Assembly: GCF_025153525.1 (NCBI RefSeq)
Contig: NZ_JANZNR010000001.1
Coordinates: 434,001-498,000, forward strand
Direction: 5' to 3'
Length of the DNA stretch: 64,000 bases
DNA from: Psychroserpens sp. SPM9
Lineage (GTDB): Bacteria; Bacteroidota; Bacteroidia; Flavobacteriales; Flavobacteriaceae
A program made the position numbers and the translations under genes. The notes under the pieces were generated by a model. It worked only from the letters and a program-made list of their open reading frames with translations. It searched no databases and was not told the DNA's origin. Below, in pieces: positions 43,602 to 53,504 of this stretch. Numbering within the stretch: position 1 is the first letter of the stretch; every line of letters starts with the position of its first letter.

Positions 43602-45989
43602 TTAGTTTATAAGTTTAAGTTTAATTGTTTTTGCTTTGGAAGTATGCCACGGAAACGTAACAATGAGATTTTTTAAAGCCTCACTGTAAAAGAAATCCAC
43701 TTTTTTTCCGTCGATTTTCACATACTTAGGACGCTTTGAAATATTATGAATGGTGAAATCTATAGTTCTCCTTTTTGCCGTAAACATTTTTCCTGTTTTG
43801 GCATCAAAGTCAAACTGAAGGTTACGACCTTTAAAGTTGGCTTCAAGGTTTAAGATTTGATAGATTTCATTCTCATAAGCAGCAACTGTTTTACCATCAT
43901 CATTGTAAAATTCTCGCCGACTTTGGGTCACAGAATTGTGATGCCCATAACTTAAATATAAGGTCTGATTCTCAACGAATTTTGTACTTTGTTGTGGCCT
44001 TAGCATTGGAATAAAAGCACCAGCTCTTATAAATGTTGGGATAGATTGTTCTTTAGTTGGAATTGTTTTTGTTTGTCCGCCTTCAAACACTTCAGCAGTA
44101 TCAAAATCAAACCAAGCGCTATGCTTCGGAAAGTAAATCGTTTGTTCTTTTTGTCCCGCTTTTAAAATTGGAGCAACCAAGATATCTTTTCCCCAGAGAT
44201 ACGCATCAGAATAGGCATATAAATCTGGGTTATTAGGTTCTTCAAAAAACAGAGGTCGCATTAATGGCGTTCCCGTCTGGCTATTTTGAAACATTAAATT
44301 GTAATTGTAAGGCAAAAGTGCGTAGCGTAATTCTATAGCTTGTCTGGCCAGTTCTTTTACCTTTTCACTTCTAAAAACAGGCTCACTAGCCACGTCTTCT
44401 TGCGCATGCGGACGGTAAATAGGTTGAAATACGCCATATTGTAACCATCGTACATACAGTTCATCATCAAGGTTTGCACCAGCAAAACCGCCTAAATCAC
44501 TATGCATATAGGCCAAACCTTGCAGTCCCATTTGGAGTGCAATTTCGGGTTGAGACTGTAAACCTCCCCAAGTACGATTGACGTCTCCAGACCAAGGCAC
44601 CATGCCATAACGTTGAGATCCAGAATATCCAGCACGCATTAAAATAAAAGGTCGTTTATCAGGGCTTGCCTCCAGGCTAGATTCATACACCAATTTTGCC
44701 CAATCGTGTCCATATATATTGTGGACTTCATCGGCAGTTCCTGCTTCAAATTTAACCCAAGATGGTAGCACTTCAGGTTCGCCAAGGTCTCCCCAAAATC
44801 CGTTAACGCCAAGCTTTGCTAAGTCTTTGTAGATGGTTTTAAACCATTGCTTTCCTTTATTGCTATAAATATCGATAATCCCTGTGTTTCCGAAGTAAAA
44901 ATCGTAGGTAGCAGGATTCCCAATAGTATCTTTTGCTAAAATATCTTTTTCAACAGCTTCATCCCAGCGCTTAGACGTGGTGAGCATAAAAGGCTCTGTA
45001 ATTAAAATCGTTTCTACATTTTTCGCCTTTAAATCTTTTACCATTTGTTGTGGGTTAGGGAAAGAATCTCTATCAAAAGCCAAGTTTCCCATAGTGCCTT
45101 TAATGTCTTTTCCAAACCAGTACAAATCCAGAATTATGGCATCAACCGGAATTCCTTCATTTCTAAATGCATCGATAGTTTCTATAACTTCCTTTTGAGA
45201 ATGGTATCCAAAACGGCTTGAAAAATTACCTAAAGCCCAACGCGGTAACATGGGTTGCTTTCCTGTTAAATTGGTATAATTATCCACGATGTCATACCAG
45301 GATTCACCTACAATCACCTGATAGGCTTTACGACCAGAAATCGTTTCATAACTTAAGGTATTATCACCTTTACTATCTAAATCTAAAAAGCCTATTGGCG
45401 CATTATCAAAATGCACCATATACTGGTTTGACGACATCACAATTGGCAATGTAAAATTCATCAATTCGGAATGCGTTTCATAACCATAATGTGCACGATT
45501 ATACAGCTGTAATCTATGCCCACGACGATTCATTCCAAGAGCTCTTGCACCTCCTCCATATAGCACTTCATCTTTAGATATTTCAAATTGAATGGTTTCT
45601 AGGCTATCATTTTTTGCATAACCTGCTTTTTCAGAAATGACGTGCTTGTCTTTATAATAATATGAGATTTGAAACGGAGATTTGGTTATCATTACACGGA
45701 GTCCGTTAGTACTGAGAAGAATATCCATGCCTCGTTCTACAATTTTAACATTAGAGGCGCGAGATGTCATCACAACGGCATGAGAATTTTTGATTAATTC
45801 TTCACCATGAGGCACAAAAGTAGTTTCGATAATTTCGGAAGAAAAAGGTGTAATCACATACTGACCATCGCTAACTTCAATCTTTAAAACTGCACCTTCA
45901 GCTGTGGCACTTTTAAAAATACGGTTCGGATTTTGAGCCGTAATTGCAACCGATAAAAACAGTAATATATGTGCTAAATAATTTTTCAT
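43602..45989 (-). CDS. GH31 alpha-glucosidase
   Basis: A 795-residue enzyme with a signal peptide (MKNYLAHILLFLSVAITAQ). The GH31 nucleophile lies in GVNGFWGDLGEPE near residue 393, and the acid/base Asp is in VPWSGDVNRTWGGL near 465. The order N-terminal beta domain, (beta/alpha)8 barrel and C-terminal beta domains is typical. It is 7 bases before the GH13 (2) gene and follows the esterase across a 43-base gap holding a small palindromic repeat. It likely cleaves alpha-1,4 or alpha-1,6 ends of oligosaccharides, complementing GH97. Confidence 0.92.
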   Translation of the reverse strand: MKNYLAHILLFLSVAITAQNPNRIFKSATAEGAVLKIEVSDGQYVITPFSSEIIETTFVPHGEELIKNSHAVVMTSRASNVKIVERGMDILLSTNGLRVMITKSPFQISYYYKDKHVISEKAGYAKNDSLETIQFEISKDEVLYGGGARALGMNRRGHRLQLYNRAHYGYETHSELMNFTLPIVMSSNQYMVHFDNAPIGFLDLDSKGDNTLSYETISGRKAYQVIVGESWYDIVDNYTNLTGKQPMLPRWALGNFSSRFGYHSQKEVIETIDAFRNEGIPVDAIILDLYWFGKDIKGTMGNLAFDRDSFPNPQQMVKDLKAKNVETILITEPFMLTTSKRWDEAVEKDILAKDTIGNPATYDFYFGNTGIIDIYSNKGKQWFKTIYKDLAKLGVNGFWGDLGEPEVLPSWVKFEAGTADEVHNIYGHDWAKLVYESSLEASPDKRPFILMRAGYSGSQRYGMVPWSGDVNRTWGGLQSQPEIALQMGLQGLAYMHSDLGGFAGANLDDELYVRWLQYGVFQPIYRPHAQEDVASEPVFRSEKVKELARQAIELRYALLPYNYNLMFQNSQTGTPLMRPLFFEEPNNPDLYAYSDAYLWGKDILVAPILKAGQKEQTIYFPKHSAWFDFDTAEVFEGGQTKTIPTKEQSIPTFIRAGAFIPMLRPQQSTKFVENQTLYLSYGHHNSVTQSRREFYNDDGKTVAAYENEIYQILNLEANFKGRNLQFDFDAKTGKMFTAKRRTIDFTIHNISKRPKYVKIDGKKVDFFYSEALKNLIVTFPWHTSKAKTIKLKLIN

Positions 45990-46006
45990 CTTCGTTATTT
46001 ATAAGC

Positions 46007-46025
46007 TTCTGAAATTCATTCAGAA
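46007..46025. repeat. Small palindromic repeat, TTCTGAA-N5-TTCAGAA
   Basis: Perfect 7-bp inverted repeat between the esterase stop and the GH31 start. It is a second copy of the core seen at 17331-17351. Confidence 0.55.
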
Positions 46026-46032
46026 TACTAAT

Positions 46033-47001
46033 CTATTGTCGCCCTAACAAAAAGAGTAAAGGTTGATCTAAACGTTGACTCCATGAAACTTCGGAGTGAT
46101 CGGTTCCTTCAAAAAACAAGTTCTTAGAATTGCTATCTGTATAGCCTTTTTCTTTTAAAATTGCATCAACTTTAGGGGCGTGCTCAGGATAATATTGATC
46201 TAAGGTTTTATTGCCGTAGTCAAAATATAATTGATGTGATTTGGCCGAAGGAAGCTTCGCTTTCATATAGTCAAAAATAGCATCAGGATATGGGTTTTCT
46301 GGCATCGGCATTACACCAATCCAGTGCGTAGAAATACAGGCTGCACCTTCAAAAATTTCAGGGTATTCTGAAATAGCGTACATAGACATGAGTCCGCCCA
46401 TACTAGAACCAGCAACAAATGTGTGTGCTTTATCTTTAAAAACAGCGTAGGTATTATCAATAACTGGTTTTAATTCTTCAACCATAAATTTGAGGTAATT
46501 ATCACCATTAAAATTGACATTAAAGTTGTTTGCTTTAGCCAATTCGATTAATGAATCTTTAGTTTTTTCATTCATATAATCCATAGCCTTTTGCGGAAAT
46601 AAATCCTGCCATCTCAAATCAGGAATATTGTGAATACCAACCACTATAAAGTCTATAGTTTTTTGATCATTCATCAATTTTGAAGCCCATTCATCGACTT
46701 TCCATTCTTGCTTATTCCAGGTTGTAGAAGCGTCAAATAACATTTGACCATCATGCATGTACAACACTGCATAGCTTTTATCTTCGGAATAGTTTTCGGG
46801 TAACCAAACATCAACTGGTCTTGGCGTAATATATGCTGACGGAAAACTATCAACACGATGGACAGAACCTGCATACAATTGAACATCCTGAACTTGATGA
46901 AATGTTATCTGGTTTCTGTCTTCGGAAACTTTAATGTCTTGTGTTTTATCTTTACAAGAAAACATTAAAATTATTACTAAGATTAGACTCCATTGTTTCA
47001 T
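46033..47001 (-). CDS. Lipoprotein esterase (enterochelin-esterase-like fold)
   Basis: A 322-residue lipoprotein (signal ending VIILMFSC, Cys 16) with an alpha/beta hydrolase fold of the putative esterase family (as in the Fes/IroE and antigen 85 group). The nucleophile Ser is in FVAGSSMGGLMSMY near residue 202, the Asp and His follow late (TDHSEVSWSQRL near 307). It lies between two amylase genes and one base after the preceding GH13 gene, so belongs to the glucan operon. This could mean removal of acyl groups from an esterified glucan, or debranching of surface esters; substrate unknown. Confidence 0.8.
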   Translation of the reverse strand: MKQWSLILVIILMFSCKDKTQDIKVSEDRNQITFHQVQDVQLYAGSVHRVDSFPSAYITPRPVDVWLPENYSEDKSYAVLYMHDGQMLFDASTTWNKQEWKVDEWASKLMNDQKTIDFIVVGIHNIPDLRWQDLFPQKAMDYMNEKTKDSLIELAKANNFNVNFNGDNYLKFMVEELKPVIDNTYAVFKDKAHTFVAGSSMGGLMSMYAISEYPEIFEGAACISTHWIGVMPMPENPYPDAIFDYMKAKLPSAKSHQLYFDYGNKTLDQYYPEHAPKVDAILKEKGYTDSNSKNLFFEGTDHSEVSWSQRLDQPLLFLLGRQ

Positions 47002-47002
47002 T

Positions 47003-48976
47003 TTAATTAGTTTTAGTTGTAAGTAAAATTGGCCCTTTGGCGGTTAGCTCAATAGCGTCATTCCAAATAAAATTGTCTCCTGAAAAAACGTTGCGTAAAG
47101 TTTTACCATCCAATCCTATTTCAGCATAACGCTTCAGATCAATAGTAATAGGTTCTTCATTTTTATTCAGAATAAGTACAACGGTTTCATCGCCAAGCGT
47201 TCTAAACAGGAAATAAGTTCCCATAAATGGTGCAAAATGGACAGTGTTTCCGTCGTGAATAGCTTTACTCGTTTTTCTGTAATTGAGTAATTTACTTATA
47301 AAGGATTGCATTTCTTTTTGTTGATTTGACAAGCCTTCTCCAGTAAATGCATTAACGGTATCACCATCCCAACCACCAGGATAATCGGTTCTAATCAAGC
47401 CATGATCGCCTGGTTTATCAAAATCGTCCATTAGGATTTCTGTACCGTAATACATTTGTAAAATTCTAGGCATCATGGCATAAGTTGCCACAGCCATTTT
47501 CGTATTGGTTACATCGCCTTTTAATTGTGTAAAAATGCGACTCATATCATGATTGCCTTCAAAAACCATAATACTTTTAGGGTTGGCATAATGAAAATCG
47601 TTAGCCAAACCTTCATAAATTTTGGTAAGACCTGTATCCCAAGATTCCTTTTCGTTTAAGGCCTCAACAACTTTAGCCTGCATAGCAAAATCCATAGTTG
47701 ATTTTAAATTAGAATCGTAACCATCGCGATTATTAGCACCTTCTTGCCAGTAACCGATGAGTAGCGGATTGTAACTCCATTCTTCACCAACGATATTAAA
47801 GTTAGGATATTCTGTCATTATAGCTCCTGCCCAATCACTCATAAAATCTTTATCAGGATAGGGATAGGTATCCTGACGAATTCCATCCAGTTGTGCTGTT
47901 TCAATCCACCAAATACTATTCTGAATAATATATTTAGCCATAAACGGGTTGCGCTGATTTAAATCTGGCATAGTCGCTACAAACCAGCCTTGGGAATTTC
48001 CATCTTTATCAACCTGAGACGCATAGATATCCTGATTAGAGGTGCGTCTGTGATTAGAATTTATAGTGACTTTCCAATCCCAGTTATCGATGTGTTTTTC
48101 ATAGTTATTCTGAAGGTTAATCCAATCATTAAACGGTAAATCTTTCATCCACCAATGTTCTAACCCACAATGATTAGCAACCTGATCCATGATGAGTTTC
48201 ATGTTTCTATCTTTCAACGTTGTGGATAAATTTTGGTACTCCTTTAAAGTTCCAAAACGCGGATCAATTTTGTACAAATCGGTAATGGCATAGCCATGAT
48301 AAGAGCCTTCTTCCATATCGTTAATAAGCATAGGCTGAGGCCAAACCGTTGTAAAGCCTAAATCTTGAATATAATCGAGATGGTTAGTAATGCCTTCAAT
48401 ATCACCTCCATGACGTGCATAATTATTCGTTCTGTCAATGGTTTGCTCTAATAAAGCCTCTTGTCCTTCTATAGCAACTGGAGTATCATTATCTGGATTC
48501 GCATTGGCAAAGCGGTCGGGTGTGATTAAATAAATAGCGTCACTACTATCAAAACCTCTGTAATCTTCAGCAGGTTTTAAACGGGATTTGAGCTCGTAAA
48601 CATCAATCAATTCTTCTCCATTATCATTTTTAAATCTGATATTAAATGTTCCAGCACTAGCCGATTCAGAAATCAGCAAATCAATAAATAAATAATTATG
48701 ACTATTATTTCCTTTACTAACCTTTTCAATAGAAACTCCTGGATATGTAACACTAGGCGTATATGCTCCTATATTTTCATGATGTACTAACAACTGAAGG
48801 TGTTTATTCTCAAAACCAACCCACCAATTTGGTGGCTCAATACGATGAATATCATCTTGATCAATTAGTGTAGAATTGGCGGTTGGACTAGTTGTTTGAG
48901 ACGCCGTAGAGCCATCTTTACAAGACCCACTTAAAATGATGATACCTAATAAGTATAAATAACTAAGTTGTTTCAT
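47003..48976 (-). CDS. susA: GH13 neopullulanase/cyclomaltodextrinase-like lipoprotein
   Basis: A 657-residue lipoprotein (signal ending IIILSGSC, Cys 19). An N-terminal starch-binding-type beta domain (IEPPNWWVGFENKHLQLLVHHENIG) precedes the GH13 barrel; the WWVGF start is typical of cyclomaltodextrinase/neopullulanase N-domains such as SusA. GH13 regions: LIMDQVANHCG near residue 259, LDGIRQDTYPY near 365 (nucleophile Asp), NIVGEEW near 395 (acid Glu) and VFEGNHDMSR near 478. Periplasmic trimming of imported oligosaccharides is likely. The susA symbol is by resemblance. It is 31 bases after the maltose phosphorylase gene. Confidence 0.85.
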   Translation of the reverse strand: MKQLSYLYLLGIIILSGSCKDGSTASQTTSPTANSTLIDQDDIHRIEPPNWWVGFENKHLQLLVHHENIGAYTPSVTYPGVSIEKVSKGNNSHNYLFIDLLISESASAGTFNIRFKNDNGEELIDVYELKSRLKPAEDYRGFDSSDAIYLITPDRFANANPDNDTPVAIEGQEALLEQTIDRTNNYARHGGDIEGITNHLDYIQDLGFTTVWPQPMLINDMEEGSYHGYAITDLYKIDPRFGTLKEYQNLSTTLKDRNMKLIMDQVANHCGLEHWWMKDLPFNDWINLQNNYEKHIDNWDWKVTINSNHRRTSNQDIYASQVDKDGNSQGWFVATMPDLNQRNPFMAKYIIQNSIWWIETAQLDGIRQDTYPYPDKDFMSDWAGAIMTEYPNFNIVGEEWSYNPLLIGYWQEGANNRDGYDSNLKSTMDFAMQAKVVEALNEKESWDTGLTKIYEGLANDFHYANPKSIMVFEGNHDMSRIFTQLKGDVTNTKMAVATYAMMPRILQMYYGTEILMDDFDKPGDHGLIRTDYPGGWDGDTVNAFTGEGLSNQQKEMQSFISKLLNYRKTSKAIHDGNTVHFAPFMGTYFLFRTLGDETVVLILNKNEEPITIDLKRYAEIGLDGKTLRNVFSGDNFIWNDAIELTAKGPILLTTKTN

Positions 48977-49007
48977 ATTAATAATTTTAAGTGTTTTAGT
49001 ATTGTAA

Positions 49008-51314
49008 TTATACAGTTACCAGATTATTTGGATTAATCGTAATCATTTTACCATTAACCATGATTTCTAAATCCTGATGCCCTTCGAGTTCAAATTTCGT
49101 GGTGCCTTTGGCTACATTAATTTTTAAAATCTGATTTCTAAAATTGACTTTAAAGGAGTAACCATCCCATTCTTTTGGAATTTTAGGCTCAAATGATAGT
49201 TTGTCATTAACAACTCTCATACCTCCGAAACCTTCAACGATACTCATCCAAGTTCCAGCCATTGAGGTGATATGTAATCCTTCTTCAACCTCGTGATTAT
49301 AATCATCTAAATCCAATCGAGAGGTACGTAAATAGAACGCATAAGCCTGTTCCATTCGATTTAATTTTGCTGCCTGAATACTATGAACACATGGTGATAA
49401 TGAGCTTTCGTGAACGGTAAAAGGTTCGTAAAAATCAAAGTGCCGCTCTAGTTCTTCGGTAGAAAAATGATCCTCAAAAAAGTAGAAGCCTTGTAAGGTA
49501 TCTGCCTGTTTTATATAAGGAGAGCGTAAAATTCTGTCCCAAGACCATTTTTGATTAATTGGACGTTGAGATTTTGGCAAGTCTGAAACCGTAATTAATT
49601 CTTTATCTAAAAATCCGTCTTGCTGTAGGTAAATCTGTTTTTCTTCAGAAAACGGGAAATACATTTGATTTGCAACAGTTTTCCATTGCTCTAATTCTTG
49701 ATCTAAAATTTTCGTTTTTCCAATAATTCTCGAATAATCCTGAGGATAACCTTCTTTAACTTTGTCTAAGGTTTCTAAGGTATAATCGATACACCATTTG
49801 GCAATATAATTTGTATACCAGTTATTATTGACGTTATTTTCATATTCATTTGGACCTGTAACCCCAAGGATTACATATTTATTTTTCGCTTCGGAAAAGG
49901 TTGCGCGTTGCTGCCAGAATCTGGCAATTCCTATTAATACTTCTAATCCTTTTTCGGGAATATAACTAAAGTCTCCTGTGTATCTAAAGTAGTTATAGAT
50001 TGCAAATGCAATGGCACCATTACGATGAATCTCCTCAAAAGTAATTTCCCATTCATTATGGCATTCTTCACCATTCATCGTTACCATAGGATATAAAGCA
50101 GCGCCATTTGTAAAGCCTAATTTTTCGGCATTTTCAATAGCTTTCTCTAAATGGTGGTAGCGATATTCGAGTAAGCTTTTAGCCACATGTTGGTCTTTTG
50201 TTGCCATATAAAATGGAATACAATAAGCTTCAGTATCCCAATAGGTACTTCCGCCATATTTTTCACCAGTAAATCCTTTAGGACCAATATTTAAACGTGC
50301 ATCTTTACCTAAATACGTTTGATTGAGTTGAAAGATATTAAAGCGAATCCCTTGTTGGGCAGCAACATCACCTTCAATGGTAATATCTGCCATGTCCCAG
50401 ATATCTGCCCAAGCCTGCTTTTGCCATTCTAACAAGGCATTAAATCCAAGCTCTGTGACTCGTTTCAAAGTAGCCTTAGCTACAGAAATCAATTCATTTT
50501 TATCATGATTTCTATCGGAAGTATACCCTCCAAATTTCGTTAGTGTAATGGTATCACCTTTAGCAACCTGATTTTGATAAGTAAAGGCAATTTTATCTAT
50601 CGTATCATTAACTGTTTTGTCTTGTTTTAAAACAGTGCCATTTAATGCTAATTGGGTTTGCATCGCAGTACACACATAGAAATTGGTTTTCATGGTACGA
50701 GATACAATAAAAGCCTGTTCGTCTTCATGATTAACACTTAGCACATCCCAAAACTTATCATCCCAGTTAGAATCTTCATTGGTGATTCCGTTGTCCAGGT
50801 AAGGAGAGAAATTAATCTGAGCATCATTATTTAAGGGTGTCACATTATATTCTATAGCTCCAATTTCATCAATTTCTAAACTAAGAAAACGTTTGGTTTC
50901 TACCTTAACTTCGACAAAATTCTGAAGTGTTGCTGTAAAACTACGAGACAACCAGCCTTCTTTCATATTGAGTTCTCTTCGAAAGTGCTCTACTTTATTA
51001 CATTTTGCCAAATCTAAGGCTTCGCCATTAACACTCACATTAATACCAATCCAATTTGGGGCATTTAATACCTTAGCAAAATATTCTGGATAACCATTTT
51101 TCCACCATCCCACTCTTGTCTTATCGGGATAATAAACACCTGCAACATAACTTCCTTGGAAGGTTGCTCCTGAATACTGCTCTTCAAAATTAGCACGTTG
51201 CCCCATGGCACCGTTTCCTAAGCTCATTAAACTTTCAGAAGATTTAACACGTTTAGGTTCAAAACCTTCTTCTATAATTGACCAATTATCTGGTTGTATA
51301 TAAATGTTATTCAT
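49008..51314 (-). CDS. GH65 maltose phosphorylase-like
   Basis: A 768-residue cytoplasmic enzyme (no signal peptide) of family GH65. The substrate-site motif YGGSTYWDTEAYCIPFY is near residue 350, and NEWEITFEEIHRNGAIAFAI near 410 carries the EIHxNGAI segment with the general acid Glu. It splits maltose with phosphate to glucose and beta-glucose-1-phosphate; trehalose or kojibiose phosphorylase share the family, but the next gene encodes beta-phosphoglucomutase, the usual partner of maltose phosphorylase. It begins 19 bases after that gene's stop. High family confidence. Confidence 0.9.
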   Translation of the reverse strand: MNNIYIQPDNWSIIEEGFEPKRVKSSESLMSLGNGAMGQRANFEEQYSGATFQGSYVAGVYYPDKTRVGWWKNGYPEYFAKVLNAPNWIGINVSVNGEALDLAKCNKVEHFRRELNMKEGWLSRSFTATLQNFVEVKVETKRFLSLEIDEIGAIEYNVTPLNNDAQINFSPYLDNGITNEDSNWDDKFWDVLSVNHEDEQAFIVSRTMKTNFYVCTAMQTQLALNGTVLKQDKTVNDTIDKIAFTYQNQVAKGDTITLTKFGGYTSDRNHDKNELISVAKATLKRVTELGFNALLEWQKQAWADIWDMADITIEGDVAAQQGIRFNIFQLNQTYLGKDARLNIGPKGFTGEKYGGSTYWDTEAYCIPFYMATKDQHVAKSLLEYRYHHLEKAIENAEKLGFTNGAALYPMVTMNGEECHNEWEITFEEIHRNGAIAFAIYNYFRYTGDFSYIPEKGLEVLIGIARFWQQRATFSEAKNKYVILGVTGPNEYENNVNNNWYTNYIAKWCIDYTLETLDKVKEGYPQDYSRIIGKTKILDQELEQWKTVANQMYFPFSEEKQIYLQQDGFLDKELITVSDLPKSQRPINQKWSWDRILRSPYIKQADTLQGFYFFEDHFSTEELERHFDFYEPFTVHESSLSPCVHSIQAAKLNRMEQAYAFYLRTSRLDLDDYNHEVEEGLHITSMAGTWMSIVEGFGGMRVVNDKLSFEPKIPKEWDGYSFKVNFRNQILKINVAKGTTKFELEGHQDLEIMVNGKMITINPNNLVTV

Positions 51315-51333
51315 TCTCTTATTAAAATCAGTT

Positions 51334-52020
51334 TTAACTGTTTACTTGTTTTGTTTTTTCTATGTTTCCAGAAATGATATTCAGCAAAAATTCTGAAGAT
51401 ATTTCGGTAAAATCTTTAACTATAAAATCGGCTTCGTGAAGTACTGTTTTATCTCCAATACCAATAGACAACATATGAGCTGTGTTGGCCGCCTGAATGC
51501 CCGCAACCGAATCTTCAAAGACGATACAGTTTTCAGGTTTGACATTTAGAAGTTTGGCTCCAATTAGAAACACTTCGGGATCGGGCTTTGCTTTAGACAC
51601 ATCGTTACCATCAACAATGGCCTCAAATTTTTCAAAAAGATGAACTTTCTTTAAAATTGGTGTTGCATTTTTACTTGCCGAACCTAAGGCAATAGCTTGC
51701 TTCTGTTCAATTAAAAAATCAAGTGTTTTAGACACATCTGGAAGAATTTCAGAAGCATCCATTTTATTAATATAACTTAGGTAGTCATCATTTTTTAAAC
51801 CCATGAGTTTCATGAATTCATCTTCAGACAGGGTTTTATTTCCCCATGCTAATATTTTTTCTAATGAACGAACACGGCTCACACCTTTGAGTTGTTCATT
51901 TTGTGCTTCAGAAAAATCGACACCAATACTTTGGGCTAATTTTTTCCAAGCTAAAAAGTGATACTTTGCAGTATCGACGATGACACCATCGAGGTCAAAT
52001 ATGAATCCTTTTTTATGCAT
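51334..52020 (-). CDS. pgmB: Beta-phosphoglucomutase
   Basis: A 228-residue HAD-superfamily enzyme. FDLDGVIVDTAKYHFLAWKKL at the start gives the nucleophile Asp and acid Asp and the beta-PGM-specific His-x-x-x-Trp-Lys cap; LGSASKNA near residue 112, AKPDPEVF near 145 (Lys) and VFEDSVAGIQAA near 168 are the other HAD motifs. It converts beta-glucose-1-phosphate to glucose-6-phosphate. It overlaps the MFS transporter gene upstream by 8 bases and precedes maltose phosphorylase by 19 bases. Confidence 0.92.
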   Translation of the reverse strand: MHKKGFIFDLDGVIVDTAKYHFLAWKKLAQSIGVDFSEAQNEQLKGVSRVRSLEKILAWGNKTLSEDEFMKLMGLKNDDYLSYINKMDASEILPDVSKTLDFLIEQKQAIALGSASKNATPILKKVHLFEKFEAIVDGNDVSKAKPDPEVFLIGAKLLNVKPENCIVFEDSVAGIQAANTAHMLSIGIGDKTVLHEADFIVKDFTEISSEFLLNIISGNIEKTKQVNS

Positions 52021-53374
52021 TGTTTACGATGTCTTTTTTATCTTTTATTTTAAAGGATAACAATCCTGCTATTATAAAGCTAATCCCACTAATTACTAAG
52101 GCAAATATTGCTTGATTACCATAGGCATACTTTACGAGCGGACCACCAATTATTCCATTAATAATTTGAGGCATTACGATGAAAAAATTAAATATCCCCA
52201 TATAAACCCCCATTTTATTTGCTGAAATAGATCCCGCTAACATGGCGTAAGGCATAGATAGTATACTAGCCCAAGCAATACCAATACAGATCATTGGTAA
52301 TATCAGCCAGTTTTCGTTAGGCATGAAATAAATCAATATTAAGCCTAAGCCTCCAATAAATAATGCATAGGCATGTGTTTTCTTTCGGCTCAATTTCTTA
52401 GCAATGACTGGCAAAAGGAATGCAAATATTGCTGAAATACCGTTATAGATTCCAAATAAAATACCAACCCAATTCCCAGCTTGTTGATAAGTTTCACTAC
52501 TCGAGTCTTCAGGCGGCAAACCATAAATATGTTGCGCGATTGCTGGAACAGCAAAAACCCACATCCCAAATAATGCAAACCAAGAGAAAAACTGAACCCA
52601 GCTTAATTGTTTCATCGTTTCGGGCATTTTTCGAAAATCGTCAAAAATATCTGTTAGCTTAGCTTTTCGTAGGTTATCTTTTTCAATTATCGCATCAGGA
52701 TTTTTAGCTGCTTCAAATTGAGCTAACTCTTCTGGCGAATATTCTTTTGTCGTGAAAATGGTAATTAAAATTGAACCAATTAATGCGATAGCTCCAATAA
52801 TGAAAGACCATAACAAATTAGCTGGTACTGTACCTTCGTCTGATACTTCAGCAACTCCAAACCAGTTCGCTAACATCCAAGGCAACCAAGACCCTATAAC
52901 TGCACCAATACCAATTAATGCGGTTTGAATACTAAATCCTTTTGTGGTTTGTTCATCTGATAGATTATCAGCTACCAATGCACGAAATGGCTCCATTGCT
53001 ATATTAAAAGAGGCATCCATAATCATAAGCATTCCTGCTCCAACCCATAATGCTGGAAGGATTGCAATCATAAAATCAGCTTGAGGAATTAAAATCATTC
53101 CTACAGATGCTAATACGGCTCCAATAAGAAAAAATGGTTTTCTACGGCCAAATCTTGTCCAGGTATTATCACTGTAATGACCAATAATGGGTTGTACAAT
53201 TAGCCCCATAAAAGGCGCAATTAGCCAAAACCATGATAACTGGTGAACGTCAGCTCCAAAAATTTGTAAAATTCTACTTGCGTTGGCATTTTGAAGGGCA
53301 AAACCCATTTGTATCCCTAAGAAACCGAAACTCATGTTCCAAATTTCCCAGAAACCTAGTGTGCGCTTTTGCAT
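52013..53374 (-). CDS. MFS maltose/oligosaccharide transporter (SLC45-like)
   Basis: A 453-residue permease of about 12 transmembrane helices. The loop between helices 2 and 3 reads GHYSDNTWTRFGRRKPFF near residue 67, the signature of the SLC45/sucrose-symporter-like branch of MFS. It sits first in the minus-strand glucan operon and likely brings maltose or maltodextrin into the cytoplasm for phosphorolysis. Its ATG lies directly next to a perfect inverted repeat in the leader. It overlaps beta-phosphoglucomutase by 8 bases. Confidence 0.88.
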   Translation of the reverse strand: MQKRTLGFWEIWNMSFGFLGIQMGFALQNANASRILQIFGADVHQLSWFWLIAPFMGLIVQPIIGHYSDNTWTRFGRRKPFFLIGAVLASVGMILIPQADFMIAILPALWVGAGMLMIMDASFNIAMEPFRALVADNLSDEQTTKGFSIQTALIGIGAVIGSWLPWMLANWFGVAEVSDEGTVPANLLWSFIIGAIALIGSILITIFTTKEYSPEELAQFEAAKNPDAIIEKDNLRKAKLTDIFDDFRKMPETMKQLSWVQFFSWFALFGMWVFAVPAIAQHIYGLPPEDSSSETYQQAGNWVGILFGIYNGISAIFAFLLPVIAKKLSRKKTHAYALFIGGLGLILIYFMPNENWLILPMICIGIAWASILSMPYAMLAGSISANKMGVYMGIFNFFIVMPQIINGIIGGPLVKYAYGNQAIFALVISGISFIIAGLLSFKIKDKKDIVNNA

Positions 53375-53400
53375 AATAGTATGTTTAAATTAATACTATT
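53375..53400 (-). promoter_or_regulatory. Inverted repeat touching the transporter start codon
   Basis: AATAGTAT-N10-ATACTATT, perfect 8-bp arms. On the minus strand the last arm ends at the base just before the ATG, so in mRNA the hairpin would cover the ribosome-binding region. No conventional Shine-Dalgarno is seen. Confidence 0.5.
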
Positions 53401-53417
53401 GACAAGCGATAAAACTT

Positions 53418-53457
53418 ATCAAAACTTAAATGTAGAAGTGAAAATATAAGTTTTGAT
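53418..53457. promoter_or_regulatory. 11-bp inverted repeat upstream of the glucan operon
   Basis: ATCAAAACTTA (53418-53428) and TAAGTTTTGAT (53447-53457) are perfect inverted arms with an 18-base spacer. A further direct copy of AAAACTTA begins at 53411, exactly 10 bases before the one at 53421. The spacer holds most of the 16-mer shared with the susC upstream region. It lies about 60 bases from the transporter start. Confidence 0.5.
53434..53449. promoter_or_regulatory. 16-bp motif shared with the susC upstream region, copy 1
   Basis: AGAAGTGAAAATATAA, identical to 54822-54837. It overlaps the spacer and right arm of the 11-bp inverted repeat. Confidence 0.5.
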
Positions 53458-53504
53458 TTGGGTGTAAATATAGTAAAGTTTTTATTTAATCTATGTTAAA
53501 TCTA

